Both the position numbers and the translations under genes were made by a program. This document shows positions 54,834 through 64,000 of a stretch of 64,000 nt of DNA, in pieces. The number at the start of each line of letters is the position of its first letter. The stretch's first letter is position 1. Origin of the DNA: Pseudomonas alkylphenolica (lineage in GTDB: Bacteria > Pseudomonadota > Gammaproteobacteria > Pseudomonadales > Pseudomonadaceae); assembly GCF_000746525.1 (NCBI RefSeq), contig NZ_CP009048.1, positions 4,343,501 through 4,407,500 of the forward strand, read 5' to 3'. The notes under the pieces were generated by a model. It saw nothing but the letters and a program-made list of their open reading frames with translations. It was not told the DNA's origin and searched no databases.

Positions 54834-55721
54834 TTAAAACTGCAGGCCGCACTGGCGCATGGCCTGGCGTACCGTATCGTGACAGGATTCGCTCAGCCAG
54901 GTCAGCGGCAGGCGGATGCCTTTGTGCATCAGGCCCATTTCAACCAAAGCCCACTTCACCGGAATCGGGTTGGCTTCGATGAACAGGTCCTTGTGCAAAG
55001 GCATGAGTTTTTCGTTGATCGCGCGAGCCTTCTCGGCATTGCCCGCAAGGGCGGCTTCGCACAGATCAGCCATTTCGCGCGGGGCGACGTTGGCGGTAAC
55101 CGAGATGTTGCCTTTGCCGCCCAGCAGGATCAGCTCGACCGCGGTCGGATCATCGCCGGACAGCACGATGAAGTCCTTGCTCACGCCGTCAAGGATGGCC
55201 TTGGCGCGTTTCAGGTCGCCGGTGGCTTCCTTGATACCGATGATGTTCGGCACGCTCGACAGACGGATCACGGTCTCGGCCTGCATGTCGCAGGAGGTGC
55301 GGCCAGGAACGTTGTAGAGAATCTGCGGGATGTCGACGGATTCGGCAATGTGCTTGAAGTGCTGGTACAGGCCTTCCTGGGTCGGCTTGTTGTAGTACGG
55401 CACCACCAGCAGGCAGGCGTCGGCGCCAGCGTTCTTGGCGTTGCGGGTCAGGTGCACGGCTTCAGCGGTGGAGTTCGCGCCGGTGCCGGCGATCACCGGA
55501 ATAGGGTGCTTGCTGTGCTTGACGCGCTCGACCACGTGCTTGATAACCAGAATGTGCTCTTCGACATCCAGGGTCGCGGACTCACCGGTGGTGCCGACTG
55601 CAACGATCGCATGGGTGCCGTTTTCCAGGTGGAAGTCTACAAGTTTGTCGAGGCTGTCCCAATCAAGACGCCCTTGTGCATCCATGGGTGTGACCAATGC
55701 CACCATACTGCCCGCAATCAT
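54834..55721 (-). CDS. dapA: 4-hydroxy-tetrahydrodipicolinate synthase
   Basis: 295 residues from ATG 55721 (AGGAG seven bases upstream); the longer frame of 376 codons is not homologous upstream. The Schiff-base Lys is in [14 protein letters not shown], the catalytic Tyr in [12 protein letters not shown], and [10 protein letters not shown] is the substrate loop. It makes the first lysine/diaminopimelate intermediate from pyruvate and aspartate semialdehyde. It is the first gene of the dapA-bamC-MBL-purC unit and diverges from gcvR. Confidence 0.97.
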   Translation of the reverse strand: MIAGSMVALVTPMDAQGRLDWDSLDKLVDFHLENGTHAIVAVGTTGESATLDVEEHILVIKHVVERVKHSKHPIPVIAGTGANSTAEAVHLTRNAKNAGADACLLVVPYYNKPTQEGLYQHFKHIAESVDIPQILYNVPGRTSCDMQAETVIRLSSVPNIIGIKEATGDLKRAKAILDGVSKDFIVLSGDDPTAVELILLGGKGNISVTANVAPREMADLCEAALAGNAEKARAINEKLMPLHKDLFIEANPIPVKWALVEMGLMHKGIRLPLTWLSESCHDTVRQAMRQCGLQF

Positions 55722-55981
55722 GAAACTGCTCCTGCCGGAAAAAGAGAGCGGTAATGGTACTGGCGCTATCGGCCTTGCACAAGCGAAGCAGGCGGCTGGA
55801 GCATTCCCCTCGGCGGCCATTTTCGCTACCCTTCTCTCTTTGATCGGTACACAGCGGCCCGCCGGGCTGCCGACAACCTGCGCAGGCAGTGCCCAAAGCC
55901 TCGATCCTGAGCCCCGGGACCACGCCCTCCCGCCATTCTGACCCGTCAGGTACCGACCGCTCATCGCTTTAGGAATGCTGC

Positions 55982-56542
55982 ATGTCCACCCCCACCGTTC
56001 GCGAACAATTCCTTGTCATCAGTGCTCTGGGCGCCAATCCCATGGAACTGACCAACATCCTGTGCCGGGCCAGCAACGACAATCGCTGCTCGGTCGTGAC
56101 CTCGCGCCTGACCCGCCACGGCGAGTGCAGTGCACTGGTTCTGCAGGTTGCCGGCAGCTGGGACGCGCTGGCGCGTTTCGAGGCAGCCCTGCCGGGCCTG
56201 GCCAAGAAGCACACCTTCACCGTGAATGTGGTGCGTAGCGCCGAGCTCGAAGTGCGCCCGCTGGCCCTGCCGTATGTCGCCTATGTCAGCGCCGCCTATC
56301 GCCCGGACATCATCAACGAGCTGTGCCAGTTTTTCATCGACCACCATGTCGAGCTGGAAAACCTCACCTGCGACACCTACCAGGCGCCTCAGACCGGCGG
56401 CACCATGCTCAACGCCACGTTCACCGTGACCCTGCCGGCCGGCACCCAGATCAGCTGGTTGCGTGACCAGTTCCTGGACTTCTCCGATGCCCTGAACCTG
56501 GATGCGCTGATCGAACCCTGGCGCCCACAGAACCCACTGTAA
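55982..56542 (+). CDS. gcvR: Glycine cleavage system transcriptional repressor-like, two ACT domains
   Basis: 186 residues with two ACT domains (about 8-85 and 92-170), as in GcvR of gamma-proteobacteria: [25 protein letters not shown] and [21 protein letters not shown]. GcvR binds glycine and blocks the activator GcvA; it has no DNA-binding domain. It is followed by bcp after 11 bp, a conserved pair next to dapA. Confidence 0.92.
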   Translation: MSTPTVREQFLVISALGANPMELTNILCRASNDNRCSVVTSRLTRHGECSALVLQVAGSWDALARFEAALPGLAKKHTFTVNVVRSAELEVRPLALPYVAYVSAAYRPDIINELCQFFIDHHVELENLTCDTYQAPQTGGTMLNATFTVTLPAGTQISWLRDQFLDFSDALNLDALIEPWRPQNPL

Positions 56543-56553
56543 GGAAGCTTTCC

Positions 56554-57027
56554 ATGGCCGTTGAACTCGACCAACCCGTCGCCGATTTCCAGGCCCAGGC
56601 CACCAGCGGCCAAAGCGTCAGCCTGGCTGATCTGAAGGGCAAGCAAGTGGTGCTGTACTTCTATCCCAAGGACAGCACCCCGGGCTGCACCACTGAAGGT
56701 CAGGGTTTCCGTGACCAGCATGACGCCTTCGAAGCGGCCAACACCGTGGTTTTCGGCGTTTCGCGGGACGGCATCAAGTCTCACGAAAACTTCAAGGCCA
56801 AGCAGGCATTCCCGTTCGAGCTGATCAGCGACAAGGACGAAGCCCTGTGCCAGCTGTTCGACGTGATCAAGCTGAAGAAGCTTTATGGCAAGGAATACAT
56901 GGGCGTTGATCGCAGCACGTTCCTGATCGACAAGAACGGTGTGCTGCGCAAAGCGTGGCGTGGCGTGAAAGTGCCGGGGCATGTGGATGCGGTGCTGGCT
57001 GAAGCGCAGGCGCTGAGCAAGGCCTGA
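56554..57027 (+). CDS. bcp: Thioredoxin-dependent peroxiredoxin Bcp
   Basis: 157 residues, AhpC/TSA fold. The peroxidatic Cys is C45 in STPGCTTEGQGFRD. The E. coli resolving Cys at position 50 is Gln here, and the only other Cys is C99 (EALCQLFDV), also present in E. coli. It may act as a 1-Cys enzyme or use C99. It reduces hydroperoxides in the cytoplasm and shares a likely transcript with gcvR. A REP pair follows. Confidence 0.94.
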   Translation: MAVELDQPVADFQAQATSGQSVSLADLKGKQVVLYFYPKDSTPGCTTEGQGFRDQHDAFEAANTVVFGVSRDGIKSHENFKAKQAFPFELISDKDEALCQLFDVIKLKKLYGKEYMGVDRSTFLIDKNGVLRKAWRGVKVPGHVDAVLAEAQALSKA

Positions 57028-57032
57028 GGCCT

Positions 57033-57099
57033 ATCGCGGGGCAAGCCCGCTCCCACAGGGATCATCTGTAACCCTGTGGGAGCGGGCTTGCCCCGCGAT
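57033..57099. repeat. REP inverted pair
   Basis: Two opposed REP units fill the space between the convergent bcp and PerM-type transporter genes, 5 bp from each stop. Confidence 0.92.
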
Positions 57100-57103
57100 G
57101 CTT

Positions 57104-58174
57104 TCACAACAACGGCGCGACTATGGGCTCCTGCCGCGGCCAGGCATCAAGCACCGCCTTGAACAGGGTCGCCAGCGGAATCGCGAAGAATATCCCCCAG
57201 AACCCCCACAGCCCACCAAACAGCAACACCGCGCAGATGATCGCCACCGGGTGCAGGCTTACCGCCTCAGAGAACAGCAACGGCACCAGTACGTTGCCAT
57301 CCAGCGCCTGGATGATTGCGTACACCGCCATCAGGTAGATGAACTGATCGCCCCAGCCCCACTGGAACAGCGCGATCAGGGTGACCGGCACCGTCACCAC
57401 CACTGCGCCGACATACGGCACCACCACCGACAAACCCACCAGCAACGCCAGCAGCGCCGCATAGTTGAGTCCCAGGGCAATGAAGGCGATGTAGGTCGCC
57501 ACACCGCAGATCAGGATCTCGATGCCTTTGCCGCGAATGTAGTTGGCAATCTGCCGGTTCATTTCCTCGGCCACCCGGGTCATCAACGCCCGCTCACGCG
57601 GCAGGTAACCGCTGACCCAACGGGCAATCAGCTCGCGGTCCTTGAGGAAGAAGAACACCAGGATCGGCACCAGCACCAGGTAGATCATGATGTTGACCAG
57701 CAGCGGCAGGCTGGAGAGCGAGAAGGTCAACGCCCACTGTCCGAACTTGCCGATCTCCCCGCGCATGGCTTCGATCGCGCGCAGCACCTGCTCATCGGAG
57801 ACCAGGTGCGGATAACGCTCAGGCAACAGCAGCAATAGCGATTGCCACTTGCCCAGCATGCCCGGCAGCTCGTTGAACAGGGTGATCAGCTGATGCCAGA
57901 GCAACGGCACCAGGACCAGCAGGAACACCGCCAGGGCGCCCATGAACAGGGTAAAGACCAGGCCGACGGCATAGCGGGTCGGCACCCGCAAACGTTCCAG
58001 GGCGTTGACCAGCCCCTGCATCAGAAACGCAAGGACCATACCGGCAAGCACCGGAGCAAGCATACCGCCCAGGGTCAGAACTGCGGTGAAGGCCAGAACC
58101 AGCAAGACCGCCAAAACCACCGCCTCTTCATCCGAGAAGTAGCGTTGCATCCAGTCGCGAAGCACTTTGAACAT
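57104..58174 (-). CDS. AI-2E family transporter, PerM-like
   Basis: 356 residues with about eight membrane segments in the AI-2E (UPF0118) pattern, including PVLAGMVLAFLMQGLVNALERL near the N-terminus and DGNVLVPLLFSEAVSLHPVA near the C-terminus. Members export small molecules or ions; no substrate is assigned here. It is convergent with bcp and 24 bp after the TusA-like gene. Confidence 0.88.
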   Translation of the reverse strand: MFKVLRDWMQRYFSDEEAVVLAVLLVLAFTAVLTLGGMLAPVLAGMVLAFLMQGLVNALERLRVPTRYAVGLVFTLFMGALAVFLLVLVPLLWHQLITLFNELPGMLGKWQSLLLLLPERYPHLVSDEQVLRAIEAMRGEIGKFGQWALTFSLSSLPLLVNIMIYLVLVPILVFFFLKDRELIARWVSGYLPRERALMTRVAEEMNRQIANYIRGKGIEILICGVATYIAFIALGLNYAALLALLVGLSVVVPYVGAVVVTVPVTLIALFQWGWGDQFIYLMAVYAIIQALDGNVLVPLLFSEAVSLHPVAIICAVLLFGGLWGFWGIFFAIPLATLFKAVLDAWPRQEPIVAPLL

Positions 58175-58198
58175 TGACGATCCTTAGGGGAGAAAAAC

Positions 58199-58438
58199 TC
58201 AGGCTTTCTGCAACCAGTAGGTGTACACACCTGCCTCGGCTGTTTCGAGCAGCAGCGTATGACCGGCCAATTTGGCAAAAGTGCGAAAATCGCGCTGCGA
58301 CCCGGCATCGGTGGCGATCACCTTGAGTACCGCGCCACTGGCCAGGCGATTGAGCGCCATCTTCGCCTTGAGCAGCGGCAGCGGGCAGTTCAGGCCGCAG
58401 GCGTCGAGTTCAGCGTCATACGTCGGGGTATCGCTCAT
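58199..58438 (-). CDS. TusA-like sulfurtransferase
   Basis: 79 residues from ATG 58438 (GGAG upstream). The motif LDACGLNCPLPLLKAKMAL has the CPxP Cys of the SirA/TusA/YedF family, which carries persulfide sulfur. Whether it is tRNA-thiolation TusA or a paralogue is not decided by sequence alone. It precedes the PerM-type gene by 24 bp. Confidence 0.9.
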   Translation of the reverse strand: MSDTPTYDAELDACGLNCPLPLLKAKMALNRLASGAVLKVIATDAGSQRDFRTFAKLAGHTLLLETAEAGVYTYWLQKA

Positions 58439-58546
58439 CGGTTGCTCCAGGCAGGCAGAATCAGTCAAGCCTCGTAGAATACCGCCACTGGTCGCCAACG
58501 TGTGAGCCAGCTACAGTAAGGCTCTTTGTCGACCAGAGCTTCGTGC

Positions 58547-59980
58547 ATGAATTTTCTGCGCCCTACCCTGCTGACGCTGGCCTGTTTGACGGCGCTCCCC
58601 AGCCATGCCGACGACCTGCCGTCACTTGGCGACGCCAGTTCTGCCATTGTTTCCCCGCAACAGGAACATCAGCTGGGCCGCGCCTGGCTGAGCCTGCTGC
58701 GGGGCAATGTCAATCAACTGAACGATCCCCAGCTCAAGGACTATGTCGAAACCAGCGTCTACCGCCTGGCCGAAACCAGCCAGCTGCAGGACCGGCGCCT
58801 GGAATTTATCCTCATCAACAGCCCTCAACTCAACGCCTTTGCCGCCCCCGGCGGAATTGTCGGGGTCAACGGCGGTTTGTTCCTCAATGCCAAGACTGAA
58901 GGCGAATATGCCTCGGTACTGGCCCACGAACTTGCGCACTTGTCGCAACGCCACTTTGCCCGCGGTGTCGAGGCTCAGCAGCGTATGCAGTTGCCGATGA
59001 TGGGGGCGCTGCTGGTCGGCATCGTTGCTGCCGCCGCCGGTGCCGGCGATGCCGGTATCGCCGCGATTGCCGGTACCCAGGCCGCAGCCATTCAGGAGCA
59101 GCGGCGCTTCTCCCGGCAAAACGAACAGGAAGCCGACCGTATCGGTATCCAGAACCTGGAAAAAGCCGGCTACGATCCGCGCAACATGCCAAGCATGTTC
59201 GAGCGTCTGATGCGTCAGTATCGCTACGATGCCAAGCCGCCGGAATTTCTCCTGACTCACCCGGTTACCGAATCGCGTATCGCCGACACCCGCAACCGCG
59301 CCGAACAAGCGCCTAAGGGCGGTACAGAAGACAGCCAGCGTTATCAGCTGATCCGCGCCCGCGTTCAACTGCAATTCGAAGAGACCCCTGGCCTTGCCGC
59401 CAAGCGCTTCCGCGCCCAGCTGGATGAGAACCCGAAGCTCGACTCGGCCCGCTACGGCCTGGCCCTGGCGCTGATCAAAGGTGGCCGCCTCAACGAGGCA
59501 CGGGATGCGCTCAAGCCCTTGCTGGACAAGGCACCCAACGACGTCACCTACAACCTGGCGCAGATCGACCTGGACGTTACCAACAATCGCCTGGCCGATG
59601 CCCAGCAGCGGGTTGAGCGCATGCGTACGCTGTACCCGGCGAACTACCCGCTACAGCAGGCGCGGATCGACCTGCTGCTCAAGCAGAACCGCCCGGCAGA
59701 AGCGGAAAAAGCCCTGGATGCGCTGCTCAAGAATCGTCCGGAAGATCCGGATGTCTGGTATGACGTCGCTGAGGTTCGCGGCTTGTCCGGCAATACCATC
59801 GGCTTGCACCAGGCGCGTGCCGAGTACTTTGCCCTGGTCGGCGACTTCGATCAGGCGCTGCAACAGCTCGACTACGCCAAGCAGCGGGCCGGCAACAACT
59901 TCGTGCTGGCGTCGAAGATCGATGCGCGTCAGCGTGAGTTGCTGGAGCAGCAGCGGATGGTCAAGGACATGATGCGCTAA
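58547..59980 (+). CDS. M48 family periplasmic metalloprotease with TPR repeats, BepA-like
   Basis: 477 residues from ATG 58547. A signal peptide (cleavage after PSHA, about residue 22) precedes an M48 domain with zinc site H127-E-L-A-H (VLAHELAHLSQRH) and NEQEADRIG as third ligand. The C-terminal half (about 270-470) is TPR-like. BepA/YfgC in E. coli trims misassembled LptD and BamA-linked proteins in the periplasm. The length and plan match it well. It diverges from the TusA-like gene. Confidence 0.92.
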   Translation: MNFLRPTLLTLACLTALPSHADDLPSLGDASSAIVSPQQEHQLGRAWLSLLRGNVNQLNDPQLKDYVETSVYRLAETSQLQDRRLEFILINSPQLNAFAAPGGIVGVNGGLFLNAKTEGEYASVLAHELAHLSQRHFARGVEAQQRMQLPMMGALLVGIVAAAAGAGDAGIAAIAGTQAAAIQEQRRFSRQNEQEADRIGIQNLEKAGYDPRNMPSMFERLMRQYRYDAKPPEFLLTHPVTESRIADTRNRAEQAPKGGTEDSQRYQLIRARVQLQFEETPGLAAKRFRAQLDENPKLDSARYGLALALIKGGRLNEARDALKPLLDKAPNDVTYNLAQIDLDVTNNRLADAQQRVERMRTLYPANYPLQQARIDLLLKQNRPAEAEKALDALLKNRPEDPDVWYDVAEVRGLSGNTIGLHQARAEYFALVGDFDQALQQLDYAKQRAGNNFVLASKIDARQRELLEQQRMVKDMMR

Positions 59981-59993
59981 TGATTTGAAATGC

Positions 59994-60042
59994 ATCGCGG
60001 GGCAAGCCCGCTCCCACCGTGGGAGCGGGCTTGCCCCGCGAT
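59994..60042. repeat. REP inverted pair, 49-bp perfect palindrome
   Basis: Two REP units (core GCGGGGCAAGCCCGCTCCC) meet with a single-base centre between the convergent bepA-like and nadA genes. It is the tightest REP pair in the window. Confidence 0.94.
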
Positions 60043-60052
60043 TCGGGATTCC

Positions 60053-61111
60053 TCAAGCGTTACCGGACAACTTCATCCGCGCCGCCTGGGTAAAATCGAG
60101 CATGCGCTTGAGCGGCTTGATCGCCTGGGGAATCAGCGCAGGCTCGACGAAGATCTCGTTGCTACCCTCACGCAGGCACTGCAGGGTGCGCTCCAGGGTG
60201 TTCATGGCCATCCACGGGCAGTGCGCGCAGCTACGGCAGGCCGCGCCGTTACCGGCCGTTGGGGCCTCGATGAAGACCTTGTCCGGGCACAGCTGCTGCA
60301 TCTTGTAGAAGATGCCGCGGTCGGTCGCGACGATGAAGGTCTTGTTCGGCAGCGTTTGCGCCGCAGCAATCAGTTGGCTGGTGGAACCGACAGCATCTGC
60401 CAGATCAATCACCGCCTCCGGCGACTCCGGGTGCACCAGAATCGCGGCATCAGGGTACAAAGCCTTCATATCGGCCAGCTGCCGCGACTTGAACTCTTCA
60501 TGGACGATGCAGGCGCCATCCCAGAGCAGCATGTCAGCGCCGGTCTGTTTCTGGATATAGCGGCCCAGGTGCTGGTCCGGGCCCCAGATGATGGTTTCGC
60601 CGTTGTCCATCAGGCTCTCGACGATTTCCAGCGCGCAGCTGGAGGTCACCACCCAGTCGGCACGGGCTTTGACCGCCGCCGAGGTATTGGCATAGACCAC
60701 CACAGTGCGCTCCGGGTGTTTGTCGCAGAACGCCGAAAACTCTTCGACCGGGCAACCCAGATCAAGCGAACAGGTCGCTTCCAGGGTCGGCATCAGTACG
60801 CGCTTTTCCGGGTTGAGGATTTTTGCCGTCTCGCCCATGAAGCGCACGCCGGCGACGATCACCGTGCTGGCTTGATGCTTGTTGCCGAAGCGGGCCATTT
60901 CCAGTGAGTCGGATACGCATCCACCGGTTTCCTCGGCCAGGGCCTGGATCACCGGATCACAGTAGTAATGGGCAACCAGCACCGCGTTCTGCGCCTTGAG
61001 TTCGGCGGCGATGGCGGCGCGGTAGTCGGCCTCTTGCTCGGGCGTCAGCGGCTTGGGCTGCTTGGCATCGAGGTGGGCTTGGACCAAAAGGCGTTCGGAA
61101 ATCTGGGTCAT
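60053..61111 (-). CDS. nadA: Quinolinate synthase
   Basis: 352 residues from ATG 61111; longer frame not conserved. Iron-sulfur cysteines are in [23 protein letters not shown] and [12 protein letters not shown]. Motifs [19 protein letters not shown] and [12 protein letters not shown] are typical. It makes quinolinate from iminoaspartate and DHAP in NAD synthesis, using a [4Fe-4S] cluster. It converges with the M48 gene across a REP palindrome. Confidence 0.97.
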   Translation of the reverse strand: MTQISERLLVQAHLDAKQPKPLTPEQEADYRAAIAAELKAQNAVLVAHYYCDPVIQALAEETGGCVSDSLEMARFGNKHQASTVIVAGVRFMGETAKILNPEKRVLMPTLEATCSLDLGCPVEEFSAFCDKHPERTVVVYANTSAAVKARADWVVTSSCALEIVESLMDNGETIIWGPDQHLGRYIQKQTGADMLLWDGACIVHEEFKSRQLADMKALYPDAAILVHPESPEAVIDLADAVGSTSQLIAAAQTLPNKTFIVATDRGIFYKMQQLCPDKVFIEAPTAGNGAACRSCAHCPWMAMNTLERTLQCLREGSNEIFVEPALIPQAIKPLKRMLDFTQAARMKLSGNA

Positions 61112-61302
61112 GATCGCTGGACCTGCAGGCGCTTGTGCGCGTAAGTCGAGTGTATCACCGAGCCCTGGCAAATCGGTTACCGGCTCTGCATGCGAGGCGC
61201 TGAACGGCGCAGCGGGCAGAACCAAAGACCTTCTGCGGCCTCGGGTTTTTATGGGATGCCGAAGGCTACAGATAATCGGATGAATTCAAAAGGTTTTTTT
61301 AG

Positions 61303-61342
61303 TGAAACAAGCCCCGGAACGACTGACTTGCCGCCCCGGGGC
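61303..61342 (-). terminator. Probable intrinsic terminator of the DUF945 gene
   Basis: On the minus strand GCCCCGG and CCGGGGC pair around an 18-base loop, followed by TTGTTTCACT, 7 bp after the DUF945 stop. Position and stem fit a terminator; the T-tract is imperfect. Confidence 0.5.
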
Positions 61343-61348
61343 CAGACA

Positions 61349-62848
61349 TCACCCCTCGGCCGGGTGCATGGCACCGAGGTTGGCCATGATCAGGCTGGCG
61401 AACTGCTCGACGGTCATTTTCTGGCCGTTGAAGTCGACCATACCGTCGGCATAGTGCAGATTGGCGAGGATATCGTTGCCCTGCACCGTGGCCATCTGGC
61501 TCTGCACCGCCATCATGCCGACCATCTCCCCGGTTTGCGACGCTTGCTGGGCAAGTACCTGCGCATCGCTCTGGCCCTGCAGACGGGCCTGCAGGGCAGC
61601 CAGGTCGCCAATCATCGGCTTGGACAACTGCAGCGTACTTTGCACCTGGGTGATCATCTGCTTGTACAGCTCAGCCGATGGCAGCTCCAGCGAAGACGGC
61701 TTGCCCAGATCGACACTCAGCTTGAAGTGGCTTTCGCCATTGGCAGTCTTGAACGAAAAATCCTCCAGGGCAATCTGCGGCTTCGCGGCCAGTAGTTGCT
61801 GGACGCTGGCGCTGACCTCGGCCTTTTCCGCCTCGGTCATCGGCAAGGTCGGCAAAACCTGACCTTGCGCTGCGGCGGCCTCGAACTCCGGCAGACGGCT
61901 CTGGTACCAGGCAATCAGGGTCTGCATGGATGGCATATCAATGTTCTTCAGGTTCCAGACCATTGCACTGGAACCCACTGGCTGGCCGTCAAAATTGATG
62001 TCGCCAACCTTGTAGACGATGCTGCCGCCAAACTGATCGCCATCCGCCCGGGACTCGCTGTTCTGCTCCAGTTGCTTGAGCAACAAAACTTTCTGCTCTT
62101 CGCCCCCGCTCACACTGAGCTGATCAAGCATCATGTCGGTGCGGCCGACATAGAAACCATAGGGCGTCTTTTTCAAGTCACCGACCAGGCTCAGGTTCTT
62201 CAGCTCCAGCTTCAAGCGCCCGCTTTGCTCATCATCATGGTTCAGGCTGAAGCTCGGCGCAGCACCACTGAATTTGATCTGCTCGCCATCGCGCGTGCCG
62301 CTGGCCTGAATCGCCAGACCGGAAAACTTGGTCGTGGCCCCACCCACCTCGGTCACTTGCATCGGCGGCATGATCAGCGTGCCGTCTGTCGAGCCGTCGT
62401 AGCCCAGGCTGTTCTGTCCGTATACCGGTGGCACCTCAGCGCTAGCGGCGAACCACTCGGCAGTGAAAGCGTCCTTTTCCAGGGCGTAGTTACTGGCCGC
62501 CATCACTGGCATGAGTTTGAACGCCTTGACCCGGCTCCAGGGCAACGGGCCGTGCTCGATATGATCGACAAAGCCCAGCTCGAAACTCTCCGCCCCGTCA
62601 GCGCCCTTGAGCTCGGTGACCTTGACCCGGTAACGCGCGGTGCTGGAGAACAGGTGTGATTCCAGCGATGCCAGCTCCAGGGTCACTTTGCCGCTCAAGC
62701 CCGACGATTGCTTGAGCTGAACATTGGCTTGCGCCATGGCCTGTTCAAGCACTTCAGGCAATTGCTTGCCGGTGTACCAGGCGCCGGCCGTGCAGACTGC
62801 AGCCACGGCAACTACCAGGCCTGAAAGTACACCCACTGTCTTCTTCAT
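61349..62848 (-). CDS. YdgA family protein (DUF945)
   Basis: 499 residues from ATG 62848 (MKKTVGVLSGLVVAVAAVCTAGAWYTGKQLPEVL). A single N-terminal membrane anchor precedes a long periplasmic region of the DUF945 type. The function is not known; E. coli YdgA is an inner-membrane protein. It follows oxaloacetate decarboxylase on the same strand with 53 bp between. Confidence 0.9.
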   Translation of the reverse strand: MKKTVGVLSGLVVAVAAVCTAGAWYTGKQLPEVLEQAMAQANVQLKQSSGLSGKVTLELASLESHLFSSTARYRVKVTELKGADGAESFELGFVDHIEHGPLPWSRVKAFKLMPVMAASNYALEKDAFTAEWFAASAEVPPVYGQNSLGYDGSTDGTLIMPPMQVTEVGGATTKFSGLAIQASGTRDGEQIKFSGAAPSFSLNHDDEQSGRLKLELKNLSLVGDLKKTPYGFYVGRTDMMLDQLSVSGGEEQKVLLLKQLEQNSESRADGDQFGGSIVYKVGDINFDGQPVGSSAMVWNLKNIDMPSMQTLIAWYQSRLPEFEAAAAQGQVLPTLPMTEAEKAEVSASVQQLLAAKPQIALEDFSFKTANGESHFKLSVDLGKPSSLELPSAELYKQMITQVQSTLQLSKPMIGDLAALQARLQGQSDAQVLAQQASQTGEMVGMMAVQSQMATVQGNDILANLHYADGMVDFNGQKMTVEQFASLIMANLGAMHPAEG

Positions 62849-62900
62849 GAATTGTTCCGCTTGTCCATTTGTTGAGGGTTGTTGCAGCAAGGCCTGTGGC

Positions 62901-63770
62901 CTATTCGTTGACGTCCATGAACTCACGGGCCCAGACGATGTAGTCGCCAGGAACGGTGTAGGTATGGGTCAGCTCGGTAGCGCTCAGATCCGAGGCGCTG
63001 CTGGTGATCCGCCGTTGCTCACGCAGGCAGTCGTAGGTCGCCTTGATCGCGGCAAAGTAAGCGCCGTGGCCGTCTACGGCAATGCGCACACCCAGTTGCG
63101 CCAGGCGTGCATCATCGTGCAGTTGCGGGTTGCCGTAGGTCACCAGCATCAACGGTACGCTGAGGTGTTTGGCGATCTGTTCGAGGTGTTCGAAATCGCG
63201 GATGCCGACCATGCACAGCGCGTCGGCGCCGGCATTCTGATAAGCCACGGTGCGGGCAATCACTTCTTCGACCGGGATCAACGCGGCGTTGGTCCGGGCG
63301 ATGATCGACAGCTCCGGATCGACGCGCGCCTCCAGGGCCGCACGGATCTTGCCAACGCCCTCGGCAATGCTGATCAGGTCGGTGGACTTGCGTCCGAACT
63401 GGGCAGGCAGCAGGGTGTCTTCAATCGTCAGCGCAGCGATGCCGGCACGCTCAAGCTCAGTGACGGTACGCATGACGTTCAAGGCGTTGCCGTAGCCGTG
63501 GTCGGCGTCGGCAATCACCGGCAATTGCGCCACCCGGCCAATACGCGTGGCCTGCTCGGCGAACTCGCTGAGGGTGATCAGGGCAAAATCAGGTGCAGCC
63601 AGCACCTGCAGGGAAGCGACCGAACCACCGAGAATACCTACCTCGAAACCCAGGTCGGCGGCGATACGCGCCGACATCGGGTCAAACACGGAAGCCGTGT
63701 GGTAACAGGCAGGGGAAGCAAGGAGTTGACGAAACGCGCGACGCAGGTCTTGGTGGGAGGCTCTTGGCAT
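62901..63770 (-). CDS. Oxaloacetate decarboxylase, PEP mutase/isocitrate lyase superfamily
   Basis: 289 residues, matching the PA4872-type pseudomonad enzyme. [20 protein letters not shown] is the Mg-binding beta-barrel motif, with [17 protein letters not shown] nearby. The family splits oxaloacetate to pyruvate and CO2 without biotin or sodium ions. Its stop lies 53 bp before the DUF945 gene. Confidence 0.9.
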   Translation of the reverse strand: MPRASHQDLRRAFRQLLASPACYHTASVFDPMSARIAADLGFEVGILGGSVASLQVLAAPDFALITLSEFAEQATRIGRVAQLPVIADADHGYGNALNVMRTVTELERAGIAALTIEDTLLPAQFGRKSTDLISIAEGVGKIRAALEARVDPELSIIARTNAALIPVEEVIARTVAYQNAGADALCMVGIRDFEHLEQIAKHLSVPLMLVTYGNPQLHDDARLAQLGVRIAVDGHGAYFAAIKATYDCLREQRRITSSASDLSATELTHTYTVPGDYIVWAREFMDVNE

Positions 63771-63862
63771 GGTCTTTCCAATCTATCGACTTCATTTATT
63801 CGACAGAACATACCACTGCAGGCCCTCTCGCCGACAGAGTCAGATACGCGGCGTTTCGCAGC

Positions 63863-64000
63863 TCAAGTGCGCTGTTGTGCTCGTTTCAGCGTTTCGCTGG
63901 GCAATTCCTTGAACAATTGCTGGTAGCTGCTGGAGAACCGTCCCAGGTGCCAGAACGACCAATGCATCGCCACTTCGGCCACGGTACTGCCACCCGCCCG
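63863..64000 (-). CDS. AraC-family regulator, C-terminal fragment (5' end outside window)
   Basis: 45 residues plus a stop on the minus strand, running off the window edge. [20 protein letters not shown] then [13 protein letters not shown] is the second helix-turn-helix of AraC/XylS proteins. Only the C-terminus is visible, so no target can be named. It lies 92 bp upstream of the oxaloacetate decarboxylase start. Confidence 0.88.
   Translation of the reverse strand, partial: RAGGSTVAEVAMHWSFWHLGRFSSSYQQLFKELPSETLKRAQQRT

Noticed and set aside
52987..54837. 616-codon open frame antisense to the MBL gene and bamC
   Set aside because: Both minus-strand genes have clear motifs and starts; the plus frame is a shadow.
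1666..60042. CRISPR array from the repeated REP units
   Set aside because: The repeats are dispersed inverted pairs at gene ends, not regularly spaced direct repeats, and no cas gene is present.

Overview
The window is about 63% GC chromosomal DNA from a fluorescent or putida-group Pseudomonas. The evidence is the dapA-bamC-MBL-purC run, gcvR/bcp divergent from dapA, the ycgN/ycgL/rnd set, a PA4872-type oxaloacetate decarboxylase, and many copies of the putida-type REP (core GCGGGGCAAGCCCGCTCCC), mostly as inverted pairs between genes. No phage, transposase, integrase or CRISPR array was seen. Starts were re-chosen from Shine-Dalgarno (SD) sites and family alignments, so many are shorter than the longest open frame.

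Layout. 1-1661: end of a MoxR-type AAA ATPase and its VWA partner. 1731-6468: 5-oxoprolinase genes pxpA/B/C with an MFS transporter and a divergent LysR regulator. 6465-19636: housekeeping and conserved genes (glutamine amidotransferase, oligopeptidase B, a cNMP-binding protein, YajD, an rRNA/tRNA methyltransferase-like protein, an M61-like protein, YcgN, a nitroreductase, a hydroxyacid dehydrogenase, YcgL, RNase D, EptA, CHMI). 19754-24978: YdcH, a phytanoyl-CoA dioxygenase-type oxygenase, an amino-acid permease, a LysR regulator and an alanine/glycine symporter. 25308-25682: an orphan pilin-like protein.

25957-36933 is a lipid-related accessory block. An AraC regulator (35896-36933, +) diverges from six same-strand genes: an alkyl-DHAP-synthase-like flavoprotein, a GlpD-like dehydrogenase, an FGGY kinase, a secreted zinc phospholipase-C-like protein, a DUF1302 protein and a DUF1329 protein. 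I infer a route for breaking down glycerolipids, possibly ether lipids: phospholipase and surface proteins outside, then kinase, dehydrogenase and AGPS-like enzyme inside.

37045-51868 holds an acyltransferase and then a phosphorelay with a fimbrial operon. The relay is a hybrid kinase without HPt, a REC-EAL response regulator, a hybrid kinase with HPt, and an RcsB-like regulator. The fimbrial operon is pilin, chaperone, usher, adhesin. The order resembles the pvrS-pvrR-rcsC-rcsB/cupD locus of P. aeruginosa PA14. A 21-bp sequence (19/21 identical) lies upstream of both the first kinase and the fimbrial genes and looks like an RcsB box. The pilin has a good SD followed by GTA instead of a normal start codon, and pilin-like debris lies just upstream, so the fimbrial locus may be decaying or silenced.

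52019-63770 returns to core genes: tRNA-Ser(CGA), purC, an MBL hydrolase, bamC, dapA, gcvR, bcp, a PerM-type transporter, a TusA-like protein, a BepA-like M48 protease, nadA, a DUF945 protein and oxaloacetate decarboxylase. The window ends inside an AraC-family gene.
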